DNA from: Planktothrix tepida PCC 9214 | GTDB lineage: Bacteria > Cyanobacteriota > Cyanobacteriia > Cyanobacteriales > Microcoleaceae | DNA: 64,000 nucleotides | Reading direction: 5' to 3' | Assembly (NCBI RefSeq): GCF_900009145.1 | Contig: NZ_LN889813.1 | Location: forward strand, 367,936 to 431,935 | Part shown: piece by piece, positions 36,324-45,176 of the stretch | Numbering within the stretch: position 1 is the first letter of the stretch | How the letters are laid out: each line of letters begins with the position of its first letter | The notes under the pieces: generated by a model | Told to the model about the DNA's origin: nothing | The model's input: the letters and a program-made list of their open reading frames with translations, nothing else | Databases searched by the model: none | Translations under genes and position numbers: made by a program

Positions 36324-36366
36324 AATAGCCCAAATCATTACATGGCAATCATTTGGGCTTTTATTT
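36324..36366. terminator. Bidirectional stem-loop inside the IS end
   Basis: AGCCCAAATCATT pairs with AATCATTTGGGCT (one mismatch) around a short loop, with A tract on the left and T-rich TTTTATTT on the right. Such a terminator would keep pth-side transcripts from running into the transposase. Confidence 0.75.
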
Positions 36367-36417
36367 AGAACAATTTAATTGAAAATCCAATTGGCTTAAA
36401 TATCTGCGGAATGTGGG

Positions 36418-36684
36418 TTAAAATTGAGCACGAATGGTAAAAGAATAATCGCCACCGGGTTCTAATTGATAATCGCACTTTTCTAAAAATCGTCCCAAGG
36501 GTTCTTGAATTAAAGCTCGACCTTGGGACGGTTGAATCATGAGTCTTTTTGTGTGTCGAAATCGCCATTGAAATCGCCACTCATAATCCCCAGCACTGAC
36601 TTCTCCTTCAAGAAGACCGAGTTGCCAAGATTGTCGCGTAATCCGAACATACGCGGTGGTTTCGGGTAAACGTTGAGAACTCAC
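36418..36684 (-). CDS. DUF3146 family protein, 88 aa
   Basis: A small soluble protein reading RLPETTAYVRITRQSWQLGL, then GEVSAGDYEWRFQWRF and a C-terminal LEPGGDYSFTIRAQF. These blocks match the cyanobacterial DUF3146 family as I recall it; function is not known. Its ATG overlaps the stop of pth by four bases (ATGA), so it is translationally coupled. Its stop codon coincides with the target site of the IS1634-like element, yet the reading frame is complete. Confidence 0.8.
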   Translation of the reverse strand: MSSQRLPETTAYVRITRQSWQLGLLEGEVSAGDYEWRFQWRFRHTKRLMIQPSQGRALIQEPLGRFLEKCDYQLEPGGDYSFTIRAQF

Positions 36685-37322
36685 TCTGTACTATTAACGC
36701 TACGACTATTGTATAGACTCATCGCTTTTTCGACACCTTGACGCACACTTAAATCAATAGCTTCTCCAACCCATTGCAAGACTTGTTCCATGACCTGCAT
36801 TTCTGTTGACGAAAATTTTCCCAGAACGTAGGAAACGGTTTCCCGTTCAGGAGTTCCAGAGATTGAATTGGGTTTACCAATTCCAATTCTTAACCGAGGA
36901 AAATGTTGTGTTCCTAAATGGGAAATTGTAGATTTCATCCCATTATGACCTCCTGCTGAACCGGACAATCGCAGCCGTAACCGTCCCAAGGGTAAATCCA
37001 TATCATCATAAATCACTAATACGGATTCTGGGGGAAGTTTATACCAATCAACAACAGCCCGAATTGCCTGTCCTGACAAATTCATATAGGTCAGTGGCTT
37101 TAATAATCGGATTTTTTCTCCAGAGGACGTTACCCCTTCGCCGAATTTCCCTTTAAACTTGCGCTGTTCTGAAATAGAAATTCGCCAAGCGGTTGCTAAA
37201 GCATCAATCGCCTCAAAACCAATATTGTGTCGGGTTTTATCATATCGGGATTCAGGATTTCCTAAACCTACAATTAATTGAGGAACAATTAATGTTTTAG
37301 CAGGTGTTACCTCCATTGTCAT
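36681..37322 (-). CDS. pth: Peptidyl-tRNA hydrolase
   Basis: The enzyme releases tRNA from stalled peptidyl-tRNAs. Family signatures: LIVGLGNPESRYDKTRHNIG (near the start) with the catalytic His in KTRHNIGF, LLKPLTYMNLSGQAI, VLVIYDDMDLPLGRLRLRLS with the partner Asp, and GSAGGHNGMKSTISHLG. ATG 37322 gives 213 residues; ATG 37316 and a GTG at 37337 are alternatives, since no clear Shine-Dalgarno is present. The following gene overlaps by four bases, and tatA lies upstream on the same strand, making tatA-pth-DUF3146 a likely unit. Confidence 0.95.
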   Translation of the reverse strand: MTMEVTPAKTLIVPQLIVGLGNPESRYDKTRHNIGFEAIDALATAWRISISEQRKFKGKFGEGVTSSGEKIRLLKPLTYMNLSGQAIRAVVDWYKLPPESVLVIYDDMDLPLGRLRLRLSGSAGGHNGMKSTISHLGTQHFPRLRIGIGKPNSISGTPERETVSYVLGKFSSTEMQVMEQVLQWVGEAIDLSVRQGVEKAMSLYNSRSVNSTE

Positions 37323-37384
37323 AATCGTTAATATCACACAATAATATTCATCTTGAAGTATAACCTGTTGGTTTAGGTTAAACT

Positions 37385-37645
37385 TTAATCAATAGAGTTA
37401 ACTTGCTCCTCCTTTGGGCGAGTCGCGATTGTTGAGTTAGTTTCTGGCTTGATTTTAGCCGTTTCTTCTATTTGTTGAGCTTCCCGTTTAAATTCATTTT
37501 CAAATTCTTTGGAAGCTTGTTGAAACCCTTTGAGAGCTTTCCCTAAACTGCTGCCAATTTCAGGTAATTTTTTGGGGCCGAAAATTAATAGAGCCAGTAC
37601 CAGAATCACCGCCATTTCTGGCAACCCAATTCCAAATATATTCAC
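37385..37645 (-). CDS. tatA: Twin-arginine translocase subunit TatA/TatE
   Basis: The 86-residue protein has the family layout: short N-terminal membrane helix (PEMAVILVLALLIF), the FGPKKLPEIG hinge, an amphipathic helix (SLGKALKGFQQASKEFENEF) and a polar unstructured tail. TatA forms the protein-conducting pore for folded proteins with twin-arginine signals in the thylakoid or plasma membrane. TatC is not in the window. It lies just upstream of pth on the same strand. Confidence 0.93.
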   Translation of the reverse strand: MNIFGIGLPEMAVILVLALLIFGPKKLPEIGSSLGKALKGFQQASKEFENEFKREAQQIEETAKIKPETNSTIATRPKEEQVNSID

Positions 37646-37822
37646 AACAATAGTCTCCTATCTTCTTACCAATAATCATTATAAATAGAAAACCGTGAAC
37701 TGTGTTTAACTTTCACGAAGTCCAGAGGAATAATGTACGGAGAGGATTCTCAATTCTTATACTTTAAACCGCTCTCCTAAATTACCCCTCACAGTTCACG
37801 ATTGACCGGATTTGAAACTTGA

Positions 37823-38026
37823 TTAGCGGGTTAAATTAGCCCAGTTCACATCCACATTTTCAAGGAGGAGGGAGGAGTTATAAATCTGTAAAATAATTAA
37901 CAGAAACACGAAAAACAGTCCCATAAACACTGCCATTACAGGAGTTGTACCCCAACCTGGAGCAACTTTACCATACTCAGAATTTAAAGGTCTTAGTAAA
38001 TCTCCTAACCAAGTCCGTTGTGCCAT
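37823..38026 (-). CDS. psbH: Photosystem II 10 kDa phosphoprotein homologue PsbH
   Basis: The 67-residue thylakoid protein begins [20 protein letters not shown] and has a single membrane helix ([20 protein letters not shown]) followed by the lumenal [14 protein letters not shown]. PsbH binds CP47 and supports the acceptor side and repair of photosystem II. AGGTGA lies upstream of the ATG. It is divergent from psbN, the conserved cyanobacterial arrangement. Confidence 0.98.
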   Translation of the reverse strand: MAQRTWLGDLLRPLNSEYGKVAPGWGTTPVMAVFMGLFFVFLLIILQIYNSSLLLENVDVNWANLTR

Positions 38027-38257
38027 AGTTCACCTAAATTTTTTACGTCAACAAAATTTTATCTGGATTTTGGACACTCTCACCCCCTCCGGTTAGAGAA
38101 GGAATGGGAGGCTTAGGCTAATGTTACCCGATTTAGGGTATCCCCATTTCCGGTTCAACACGATATCCCGGCTCCAGCACCGAAATAATTGTTAAATTGT
38201 CTTAATTTTTATGAGTATTTTATTATAGAAGGACACGAATCACAAGGGATGAATCTC

Positions 38258-38389
38258 ATGGAACCTGCAATAGCTCTTAACATAGGCATCGCTGCGGTTG
38301 TTATCGCCCTGACGGGATATGCGATCTATACAGCTTTTGGCCCTGCTTCTAATGATCTGCGCGACCCTTTTGAAGAACACGAAGATTAA
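38258..38389 (+). CDS. psbN: Photosystem II assembly protein PsbN
   Basis: A 43-residue protein, MEPAIALNIGIAAVVIALTG followed by YAIYTAFGPASNDLRDPFEE and HED. One membrane helix is followed by the invariant FGPxSxxLRDPFEEHED tail. It aids photosystem II assembly rather than being a core subunit. ATG 38258 is used because the conserved protein starts there; the open frame extends upstream without homology. It pairs divergently with psbH across a 231-bp shared promoter region. Confidence 0.97.
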   Translation: MEPAIALNIGIAAVVIALTGYAIYTAFGPASNDLRDPFEEHED

Positions 38390-38398
38390 AATCTGGTC

Positions 38399-38421
38399 TG
38401 TGGAACAGGCATCTTGCCTGT
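38399..38421. repeat. Dispersed 23-bp hairpin repeat, copy 2
   Basis: Identical to 14285-14307. Core AACAGGCATCTTGCCTGTT forms an eight-pair stem here. It lies ten bases behind the psbN stop and might act as a weak terminator or mRNA 3' stabiliser. Confidence 0.9.
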
Positions 38422-38485
38422 TCATTCAATCGTCATTGTGTTTCTAAGGTAAAATATAGAGTTTGGCAAAATAAATACGACCATT

Positions 38486-39586
38486 ATGGGCAACACATTT
38501 GGGCATTTGTTTCGGATTACGACCTTTGGGGAATCTCACGGTGGGGCGGTGGGAGTTGTTATTGATGGTTGCCCTCCCCGATTAAAAATTGATATTAGCG
38601 ATATTCAGGCGGAACTCGATCGCCGTCGCCCCGGACAAAGTAAAATTACCACTCCTCGCAAAGAAACCGATACCTGTGACATTCTCAGCGGCGTGTTTGA
38701 GGGGCAAACCTTGGGAACACCGATTATGATTATGGTGCGAAACCAAGATACTCGCCCCCAAGATTATAGTGATATGGCTATCAAATATCGCCCTTCCCAT
38801 GCGGATGCTACTTATGATGCTAAATACGGGATTCGCAATTGGCAAGGCGGTGGACGCTCTTCAGCACGAGAAACCATTGGTCGGGTAGCGGCAGGGGCGA
38901 TCGCTAAAAAAATTCTCAAACAATTCGCTGGGGTAGAAATTGTTGGCTATGTTAAACGGATTCAAAATTTAGAAGCAATTATTGATCCCAATACCGTTAC
39001 GTTAGAACAAGTTGAAAGCAATATTGTCCGTTGTCCCGATGGCGATTGTGCCGAGAAAATGATAGAACGGATTGAACAAGTTCGGGATCAAGGAGATTCC
39101 ATTGGTGGCGTAGTGGAATGTGTTGCCAGAAACGTACCGACAGGGCTTGGATCTCCGGTATTTGATAAACTAGAAGCAGATCTCGCTAAAGGAGTCCTGT
39201 CTTTACCCGCCAGTAAAGGATTTGAAATTGGCTCCGGCTTTGCAGGAACGCTCCTGACTGGGAGTGAGCATAATGATGAATTTTATCGTGATCCGACAGG
39301 GACTATCCGAACAGTAACTAATCGTTCTGGTGGTATTCAGGGTGGCATTTCCAATGGAGAAAACATTATTATCCGAGTAGCTTTTAAGCCAACTGCTACA
39401 ATTCGGAAAGAGCAGCGTACCGTCACCCACGAGGGAGAAGAAACGCTGTTAGCAGCGAAAGGACGGCATGATCCTTGTGTTTTACCCAGGGCAGTGCCAA
39501 TGGTAGAAGCGATGGTTGCCTTAGTCCTGTGTGATCATTTGCTGCGTCATCATGGTCAGTGTGGAACTTTGAAACCTGAAGAATAA
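38486..39586 (+). CDS. aroC: Chorismate synthase
   Basis: The 366-residue enzyme makes chorismate from EPSP with reduced FMN, last step of the shikimate pathway. Signatures: [20 protein letters not shown] at the start, [16 protein letters not shown] near residue 47, [20 protein letters not shown] near residue 111, GFEIGSGF near residue 243, [20 protein letters not shown] near residue 279, and [20 protein letters not shown] near the end. Length is normal. The MBL-fold gene begins three bases after its stop, so they are co-transcribed. Confidence 0.98.
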   Translation: MGNTFGHLFRITTFGESHGGAVGVVIDGCPPRLKIDISDIQAELDRRRPGQSKITTPRKETDTCDILSGVFEGQTLGTPIMIMVRNQDTRPQDYSDMAIKYRPSHADATYDAKYGIRNWQGGGRSSARETIGRVAAGAIAKKILKQFAGVEIVGYVKRIQNLEAIIDPNTVTLEQVESNIVRCPDGDCAEKMIERIEQVRDQGDSIGGVVECVARNVPTGLGSPVFDKLEADLAKGVLSLPASKGFEIGSGFAGTLLTGSEHNDEFYRDPTGTIRTVTNRSGGIQGGISNGENIIIRVAFKPTATIRKEQRTVTHEGEETLLAAKGRHDPCVLPRAVPMVEAMVALVLCDHLLRHHGQCGTLKPEE

Positions 39587-39589
39587 CAA

Positions 39590-40501
39590 ATGGAAACCAG
39601 CCTATCGTCTGTTGGGCTCAGCCCTCAAAATTATCCTAACGTCTTTGATTCCTCCAAGAACCCTGAAGATTTTGTGATCCAGTTTTGGGGGGTTCGCGGT
39701 AGTATTCCCACCCCTGGAAAAGAAACCATTCGGTATGGAGGCAATACATCCTGTTTAGAAATGCGAGTCGCAGGTAAACGCTTAATTTTTGATGGCGGAA
39801 CTGGCTTACGAGTTTTAGGGGATGAGTTAATGCGAGAAATCCCTGTAGAAGCGTATATGTTTTTTACCCATTATCATTGGGATCATATCCAAGGATTTCC
39901 TCTATTTACTCCGGCATTTATGCAGGGAAACTGTTTTCATATTTATGGGGCTATTCCACCGGATGGGGACTCGATGAAACAACATTTCATTGAACGGATT
40001 TTACATCCTAATTCTCCGGTTCCCCTCAAAGGCATTCAAGCTGACTTAAGATTTTATACCCTGAAGCCGGGGGATTCGATGATGTTGGATGATATTTTAA
40101 TTGAAACGGGACAATTGAATCATCCTAATACCGCAATGGGTTATCGCATCACCTGGAATGGACGCACGGCGGTTTATTGTTCCGATACTGAACACCTCCC
40201 CGATGGTTTGGATGAAAATGTGTTAAATCTGTCTCAGGATGCTGATGTTTTGATCTACGATGCCATGTATAGCGATGAGGAGTATCATAATCCTAAATCT
40301 CCGAAAATCGGTTGGGGTCATTCCACTTGGCAAGAAGCTGTAAAAATGGCACAAGCGGCTGGGGTGAAGCGAGTCGTGATTTTCCATCATGATCCCTCCC
40401 ACACCGATGACTTTCTCGATCAAATCGAACAGGAAGTCCAAGCTGTATTTCCCAAAGCCATTATGGCACGGGAAGGGTTAGTTGTTCCCGTTGGGTTTTA
40501 G
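39590..40501 (+). CDS. Metallo-beta-lactamase fold hydrolase
   Basis: The 303-residue protein carries the MBL metal-binding set: FFTHYHWDHIQGFPLF (H-x-H-x-D-H, near residue 95), later ETGQLNHPNTAMGYRI with the fourth-ligand His, CSDTEH (Asp bridging ligand) and IFHHDPSHTDDF. The opening IQFWGVRGSIPTPG and GGNTSCLEMR are typical of a cyanobacterial and proteobacterial group related to phosphodiesterases such as PhnP/RNase Z-like enzymes. Substrate is not predictable. It is linked to aroC by a 3-bp gap. Confidence 0.88.
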   Translation: METSLSSVGLSPQNYPNVFDSSKNPEDFVIQFWGVRGSIPTPGKETIRYGGNTSCLEMRVAGKRLIFDGGTGLRVLGDELMREIPVEAYMFFTHYHWDHIQGFPLFTPAFMQGNCFHIYGAIPPDGDSMKQHFIERILHPNSPVPLKGIQADLRFYTLKPGDSMMLDDILIETGQLNHPNTAMGYRITWNGRTAVYCSDTEHLPDGLDENVLNLSQDADVLIYDAMYSDEEYHNPKSPKIGWGHSTWQEAVKMAQAAGVKRVVIFHHDPSHTDDFLDQIEQEVQAVFPKAIMAREGLVVPVGF

Positions 40502-40583
40502 AGAACCCTAACAGGTCTAGGGACAATAACCAGAGTATTATCAGTAGGTAAATTTAGAACCCATTGGACGGTGCAGATTATAG

Positions 40584-41132
40584 ATGAAATTAGCACTGAA
40601 GCGAGCGCTTATAGCATTGATGATTGGGATATCCACTCTGAGTCTTCCCTTAAATGCGATCGCTGTAGAATTTGACCAGAAGGAAGTTGATCAGGAACGA
40701 TTTGTGGCAATTGCTGTCCCTCGTGCCTTTGGACATACCTTAGTGGTTGTCGAACAAGTCTCAGATAGTCGCCCTTGTTGGAGTGAAAGTGGCTCTCAGC
40801 CTATTATTGTTGATCCGTTACTGCTCAATTTTGATTTTACAGGCATTTGTGGACGCGCAACGGATAGCAATGGTTATTCAGTCAGAATGGCGGGAAAAGA
40901 TTTAGCTTTATCCCACGCCCTGAGTGTTCAAAGTACACCCAATGATATTTTGTTAGTTGCTCAGTCCCGTGCAGATGTATACGCCCCACCGATTATTATT
41001 GGTAGAACCTATGGATTTACGAATGGTTTTGCCAAAATTATTTTAGAACCGGGTTGGCGCTTAACCAAACGAGTTTATCAAGGAAAAACTTTAGGTCATA
41101 TTTATTTTACAAACGATTCTCCGGCTTTTTAA
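40584..41132 (+). CDS. DUF3747 exported protein, 182 aa
   Basis: A signal peptide (ALIALMIGISTLSLPLNAIA) is followed by VEFDQKEVDQERFVAIAVPR, then LVVVEQVSDSRPCW and VDPLLLNFDFTGICGRATDS. These blocks match DUF3747, a cyanobacterial secreted family with two conserved cysteines that may pair. The C-terminal part is beta-rich. Function is unknown; location is probably periplasm or outer surface. It lies downstream of the MBL gene with 82 bp between. Confidence 0.85.
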   Translation: MKLALKRALIALMIGISTLSLPLNAIAVEFDQKEVDQERFVAIAVPRAFGHTLVVVEQVSDSRPCWSESGSQPIIVDPLLLNFDFTGICGRATDSNGYSVRMAGKDLALSHALSVQSTPNDILLVAQSRADVYAPPIIIGRTYGFTNGFAKIILEPGWRLTKRVYQGKTLGHIYFTNDSPAF

Positions 41133-41176
41133 AGCGTGCATTAAACTTAAATCATGTTAACACTCTCGTTAAAATT

Positions 41177-41920
41177 ATGGTGACAACTCAGGAACAAATT
41201 ATTACTCCTATTATTACTTGGGAAAAGTTACCCGATGATTTTATATTAGAAGAAGAACCTGTGGAAAATACGGCTCAACCTTTAATTGCGGGTGCGTTGC
41301 GCGAAAGTTTAGAATTAGCAGGGTTAATTCAACCGGAAATGCTAATTGCTTCTAATTTTGGGTTATGTGCAACAATGAATGGGGAATTAGTAATTAAAGC
41401 CCCAGATTGGGTGTATATAAAACAAGTAAAATCCATTGAACCGGAAACAACACGAAAAAGTTATACGCCGAATTTGCAAGGGGATATTCCCAGTATTGTT
41501 ATTGAATTTTTATCGGAAACTGAAGGGGGAGAATATTCGGTTAAACGTAGTTATCCGCCGGGGAAATGGTATTTTTATGAACAAATTTTGCAAGTTCCGA
41601 TTTATGCTATTTTTGAACCGATAACGGGACAATTAGAAGTTCATTCTTTACAAAATAGCCGTTATGAATTGGATAAAATCAATGAGAATAACTGTTATTG
41701 GATTGAAGATTTAAAGCTATTTTTAGGGGTTTGGCAAGGGGAAAAAGAGCAACGGAATGGGTATTGGTTGCGCTGGTGGGATGAAGCAGGAAATATACTT
41801 CCTTGGGGGGTAGAAAAGGTTGAACAAGAACGTCAACGAGCGGAACAGGAGCGTCAACGGGCAGAAAAATTAGCTGAATTTTTGCGATCGCAGGGAATTA
41901 ATCCTGATGAAATTTGTTAA
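41177..41920 (+). CDS. Uma2-family (DUF820) PD-(D/E)xK endonuclease-like protein
   Basis: The 247-residue protein belongs to the Uma2 family, greatly expanded in cyanobacteria. Core residues appear as PDWVYIKQV (Asp), IPSIVIEFLSETEGGEYSVK (E-x-L in place of E-x-K) and YPPGKWYFYEQILQVPIYAI. The C-terminus has a charged coiled segment (EQERQRAEQERQRAEKLAEF) ending in a GINPDEI tail typical for the family. Nuclease activity is inferred from the fold only. ATG 41177 begins the homologous region. It is convergent with nadA across a strong terminator. Confidence 0.9.
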   Translation: MVTTQEQIITPIITWEKLPDDFILEEEPVENTAQPLIAGALRESLELAGLIQPEMLIASNFGLCATMNGELVIKAPDWVYIKQVKSIEPETTRKSYTPNLQGDIPSIVIEFLSETEGGEYSVKRSYPPGKWYFYEQILQVPIYAIFEPITGQLEVHSLQNSRYELDKINENNCYWIEDLKLFLGVWQGEKEQRNGYWLRWWDEAGNILPWGVEKVEQERQRAEQERQRAEKLAEFLRSQGINPDEIC

Positions 41921-41926
41921 GGAATC

Positions 41927-41959
41927 AAAAACCCGGTTTCTTGAAGAAACCGGGTTTTT
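41927..41959. terminator. Strong bidirectional rho-independent terminator
   Basis: AAAAACCCGGTTTC and GAAACCGGGTTTTT form a perfect 14-bp stem around a five-base loop. A and T tracts on the two sides serve the convergent Uma2 and nadA genes. Confidence 0.93.
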
Positions 41960-41968
41960 GGGAAACAA

Positions 41969-42943
41969 CTATTTACTCATTTCTAACATTCGTTGAATCG
42001 GACGTAAAGCTGCAATGCGAATCTCTTCAGGAAGGGTAATTTCTGGGGAACGATTTTTCATGGATAAATACAATTTTTCCAACGTATTTAACCTCATGTG
42101 GGGGCATTCATTACAGGCACAACTATTCATTGGAGGGGCTGGAATAAAGGATTTACCTGGGGTTTCCTTCTCCATTTGATGAATAATTCCCGGTTCAGTA
42201 ACAACAATAAAACTCAACTTAGGACTTTTCTGAGCATAGTTTAATAATGCCGTTGTTGAGCCAATATAATCCGCATGACGCAAAATCGGCGGTTCACATT
42301 CAGGATGAGCAATAATTTCCGCTTCAGGATGTTCTATTTTCAATTGAACTAACTTCTTCTCAGAGAAGTTTTCATGCACCAAACAAGCCCCTTGCCATAA
42401 TACCAAATCCCGTCCCGTTTCTGCCATTACATATCGCCCTAAATTACGATCTGGAGCAAAAATAATCGGTTGATCTTCGGGAATTTGCCGCACAATATTC
42501 ACCGCATTAGAACTGGTGCAAATAATATCACTCATGGCTTTAATTTCAGCCGTGCAGTTAATATAAGACACCACAATATGATCAGGATATTGAGCTTTAA
42601 ATTTAGCAAAGGCATCCGGTAGACAACTTTCAGCTAAAGAACAGCCCGCATTTAAGTCGGGTAACAACACTAATTTATCAGGATTCAAAATTTTGGCGGT
42701 TTCTGCCATAAAATGAACCCCTGCAAACACAATCACATCTGCATTAGTTTGAGCCGCTTGACGAGATAAGCCCAAAGAATCTCCAATATAATCAGCAATA
42801 TCTTGAATATCAGGATCTTGATAATAATGCGCTAAAATAACGGCATTCAACTCTTTTTTGAGGGATTGAATCGCTGCAAATAAATCAGTCGGTAAATCTG
42901 CAACCGTCGAACCATTTTGTCGGGGAAGTGTGGATGTAAACAC
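41969..42943 (-). CDS. nadA: Quinolinate synthase A
   Basis: The 324-residue enzyme condenses iminoaspartate with dihydroxyacetone phosphate to quinolinate for NAD synthesis and carries a 4Fe-4S cluster. Visible blocks: [81 protein letters not shown] and the cysteine-rich [20 protein letters not shown] near the end. Three cysteines for the cluster are in place. Length is normal for the cyanobacterial enzyme. No nadB or nadC nearby. Confidence 0.97.
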   Translation of the reverse strand: MFTSTLPRQNGSTVADLPTDLFAAIQSLKKELNAVILAHYYQDPDIQDIADYIGDSLGLSRQAAQTNADVIVFAGVHFMAETAKILNPDKLVLLPDLNAGCSLAESCLPDAFAKFKAQYPDHIVVSYINCTAEIKAMSDIICTSSNAVNIVRQIPEDQPIIFAPDRNLGRYVMAETGRDLVLWQGACLVHENFSEKKLVQLKIEHPEAEIIAHPECEPPILRHADYIGSTTALLNYAQKSPKLSFIVVTEPGIIHQMEKETPGKSFIPAPPMNSCACNECPHMRLNTLEKLYLSMKNRSPEITLPEEIRIAALRPIQRMLEMSK

Positions 42944-43080
42944 AGTGCAAACCTTCTAGGAACCGTGAACCATTTTGAATTGTAGCTCCTAATTATAGTT
43001 GAATTCACCAAAAATGGGGATTCACGGTGAGCAAATAATTGCTTATCCTAGATCAGAGAACCTTTGAAACCATAAGCGTT

Positions 43081-44004
43081 GTGAATACCAAACCCATTAA
43101 AATTGCTGTTGTCGGGGATGTTCATGATCAGTGGGAAAACGATGATGCCCTGGCTTTGAAGTCTTTAGAGGTTGATTTAGTGCTATTGGTTGGGGATTTT
43201 GGCAATGAAGCGGTGGAGCTTGTCAGAACCATCGCTGAGTTAGATATTCCCAAAGCGGCGGTCTTTGGCAACCATGACGCCTGGTATACCGCAACGGAAT
43301 GGGGTCGGAAAAAATGCCCCTATAATCGTCAAACGGAAGATTGGGTGCAAGAACAACTGGATATTATGGGGGAAGATCATGTCGGTTACGGAAAACGGGA
43401 CTTTCCCCAGTTGCAGTTAACCGTTGTGGGTGGTCGTCCCTTTAGTTGGGGTGGCCCGGAATGGAAATATAGTGATTTTTACGAAGAACGATTTGGGGTG
43501 AATAATTTTGCAACCTCTGCCCAGCGCATGATTAAAGCGGTACAATCGGCTCGTTTTGAGCGGATTCTGTTTTTAGGTCACAACGGCCCTACAGGTCTAG
43601 GAGAGGCAGCAGAAGCCCCCTGTGGCAAAGATTGGAACCCCCTAGGAGGAGATTATGGTGATCCTGATTTTGCCGAGGCGATCGCTCAAGCCCGAACATT
43701 CGGTAAAACCATTCCCCTGGTTGCTTTTGGTCATATGCACCATACCCTCCGTCATACCAAGACCCGTCTCCGTCAACGGTTAGTGACTAGCTCTGAAGGA
43801 ACAGTTTATCTCAATGCAGCTTGCGTGAGTCGGATTCGAGAAACACCCCAAGGACAACAACGGAATTTTTCCCTTGTGACCTTAGACTCCGAACAAGTCT
43901 CGGAAGTATCCTTAGTTTGGGTCGGTGAGGATTTTCAGGTGGTTGAGACGGAATTACTTTATTCTTCTACTGCACTCTTGGCACAATCTGCGTTTATGCT
44001 ATAA
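43081..44004 (+). CDS. Calcineurin-like metallophosphoesterase (TIGR04168-type)
   Basis: Metal-binding motifs of the calcineurin superfamily are in order: VVGDVHDQWENDDALA (D-x-H), LLVGDFGNEAVEL (G-D), AAVFGNHDAWYTATEW (G-N-H-D), RILFLGHNGPTGLG and LVAFGHMHHTLR (G-H-x-H). The GDVHDQWE opening is typical of a cyanobacterial and plant-plastid group. GTG 43081 starts just before the conserved region and gives 307 residues; a TTG at 43039 is possible, and neither has a clear Shine-Dalgarno. Substrate unknown. Its stop codon overlaps the -10 element of the tRNA-Ser promoter. Confidence 0.87.
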   Translation: MNTKPIKIAVVGDVHDQWENDDALALKSLEVDLVLLVGDFGNEAVELVRTIAELDIPKAAVFGNHDAWYTATEWGRKKCPYNRQTEDWVQEQLDIMGEDHVGYGKRDFPQLQLTVVGGRPFSWGGPEWKYSDFYEERFGVNNFATSAQRMIKAVQSARFERILFLGHNGPTGLGEAAEAPCGKDWNPLGGDYGDPDFAEAIAQARTFGKTIPLVAFGHMHHTLRHTKTRLRQRLVTSSEGTVYLNAACVSRIRETPQGQQRNFSLVTLDSEQVSEVSLVWVGEDFQVVETELLYSSTALLAQSAFML

Positions 44005-44005
44005 T
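43978..44005 (+). promoter_or_regulatory. Sigma-70-type promoter of tRNA-Ser, inside the upstream gene end
   Basis: TTGGCA (43978-43983), 16 bases, then TGC-TATAAT (43997-44005), an extended -10. Transcription would start close to position 44012, about 20 bases before the tRNA. The -10 covers the TAA stop of the phosphoesterase gene. Confidence 0.7.
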
Positions 44006-44032
44006 TCCTATTTAGCTCATGAATGAGCAATT

Positions 44033-44117
44033 GGAGAGGTGGCAGAGTGGTCGATCGCGCCTGACTTGAAATCAGGTGAACTGAAAGGTTCCGTGGGTTC
44101 AAATCCCACCCTCTCCG
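44033..44117 (+). tRNA. tRNA-Ser (UGA anticodon)
   Basis: Acceptor GGAGAGG pairs with CCTCTCC, discriminator G at 44117. The D arm region, an anticodon stem CCTGA/TCAGG with loop CTTGAAA (anticodon TGA at 44067-44069), a long class II variable arm and a T arm GTGGGTTCAAATCCCAC are all present. CCA is not encoded. The long variable arm and anticodon identify serine. Confidence 0.97.
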
Positions 44118-44251
44118 TTATTTTAGAGTGCTTTCGGGCAGGTTTTTCACTCCACATAACCTTTCAGTTACCCTGATCATCACTCAACTCTTCACCGCGT
44201 AAGTCCTGTTCTTTTTAGAACAAACCCCTATAAAATCCGTTTCATTGCCCA

Positions 44252-44740
44252 TTACATCCCCGGCATCCCTGAATGTCCGCCTAATAGGGAAGGACTGAGC
44301 ATTCCAAAAATCATGGCAATATGGGCAACAACCAGAAAAACAGCAACAAAGGTGGCGTGAAGTTTGAGTTTGGATTCTTCACTTTTATGTTTACCAATTA
44401 AGTCTAATTCTAAAAGACTAATTCCTAATAAAGGCACAACTCCTAATAAATAAAATCCTACGGCAATCACATCAATAATGGTTCTCCATTGTCCCGCCAT
44501 TGTGATGGGAATAACCGCTTTAAAAAATAGATGTAAAAAGATGATTAAAAAGTAAAATCCTGCTAAAATACCGGCGAATTTATTAATTATTCTGACTGTT
44601 CCTTTTAAATTCCGAGTAAATAAAATATACAGTTCAGATACTGCAATTGTTTCTGCTAAAATCACAGGCACAGCCATAAAAATCAACAAATTCCAAGGCT
44701 GGTTAGTGGCGAGAAGCTCCATATAATGAGTCATATCCAT
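44252..44740 (-). CDS. Four-helix membrane protein, 162 aa (DUF6803-like)
   Basis: Four hydrophobic segments: LLIFMAVPVILAETIAVSEL, FAGILAGFYFLIIFLHLFF, TIIDVIAVGFYLLGVVPLLG and ATFVAVFLVVAHIAMIFGML. The tail GGHSGMPGM is Met/His/Gly-rich, which can bind soft metals. Three histidines lie within or near helices. I believe it belongs to a small uncharacterised membrane family (DUF6803), but this is not certain. The intergenic region upstream is long, so it is probably transcribed alone. Confidence 0.7.
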   Translation of the reverse strand: MDMTHYMELLATNQPWNLLIFMAVPVILAETIAVSELYILFTRNLKGTVRIINKFAGILAGFYFLIIFLHLFFKAVIPITMAGQWRTIIDVIAVGFYLLGVVPLLGISLLELDLIGKHKSEESKLKLHATFVAVFLVVAHIAMIFGMLSPSLLGGHSGMPGM

Positions 44741-45176
44741 GGGACTTTTCCTCTGTTTTTATAATTAATAATAGTCAATTTTTTGTGATCTTAGCATTAA
44801 AAAAATATTAACTCTGCCTCTGCGCTCAGATTCAAGCAAGTCAGGAGAATACTGGCTTTACAGCACTTTCTTCCTGAGACATCTTGATGCTACGACCTCA
44901 AAGATAAGTTAAGGATTAACGAAATACAGGGCGGAGTTTGTAGAAGTTATTCAGGTTATGATTACTTTTATTTATCGTTTTAACAATTAAGAATATTTGC
45001 TTTTATTATTCCATCAACGTACATTAAAAGTCATCAGTTTAAACCCAACTTACAAAGAACTCTTGCGAGGTACAACATGAATTCTACTTCATTCACAGCA
45101 TCACTCTTCCGAAATTAAACAAATGAGTTAAGTCTCACAATTAAAAACTCAAAGTTTATAAGCGTAAGTAAAAAAG
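44741..45176. other. Intergenic region, no gene seen
   Basis: A 436-base AT-rich spacer between divergent genes. Near 45077-45117 a short ATG frame (MNSTSFTASLFRN) opens but stops quickly. No repeats or stems stand out. Promoters for both flanking genes must lie here. Confidence 0.5.

Larger units (their letters stand above)
34932..36417 (-). mobile_element. IS1634-like element with perfect ends and TTAAAA target duplication
   Basis: CCCACATTCCGCAGAT (34932-34947) is the exact reverse complement of ATCTGCGGAATGTGGG (36402-36417). Outside these ends TTAAAA stands on both sides (34926-34931 and 36418-36423), a 6-bp target duplication. The element is 1486 bp and holds a broken transposase. A bidirectional stem-loop at 36324-36366 lies inside its transposase-upstream end. 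Insertion landed on the TAA stop of the DUF3146 gene and preserved it. Confidence 0.92.
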
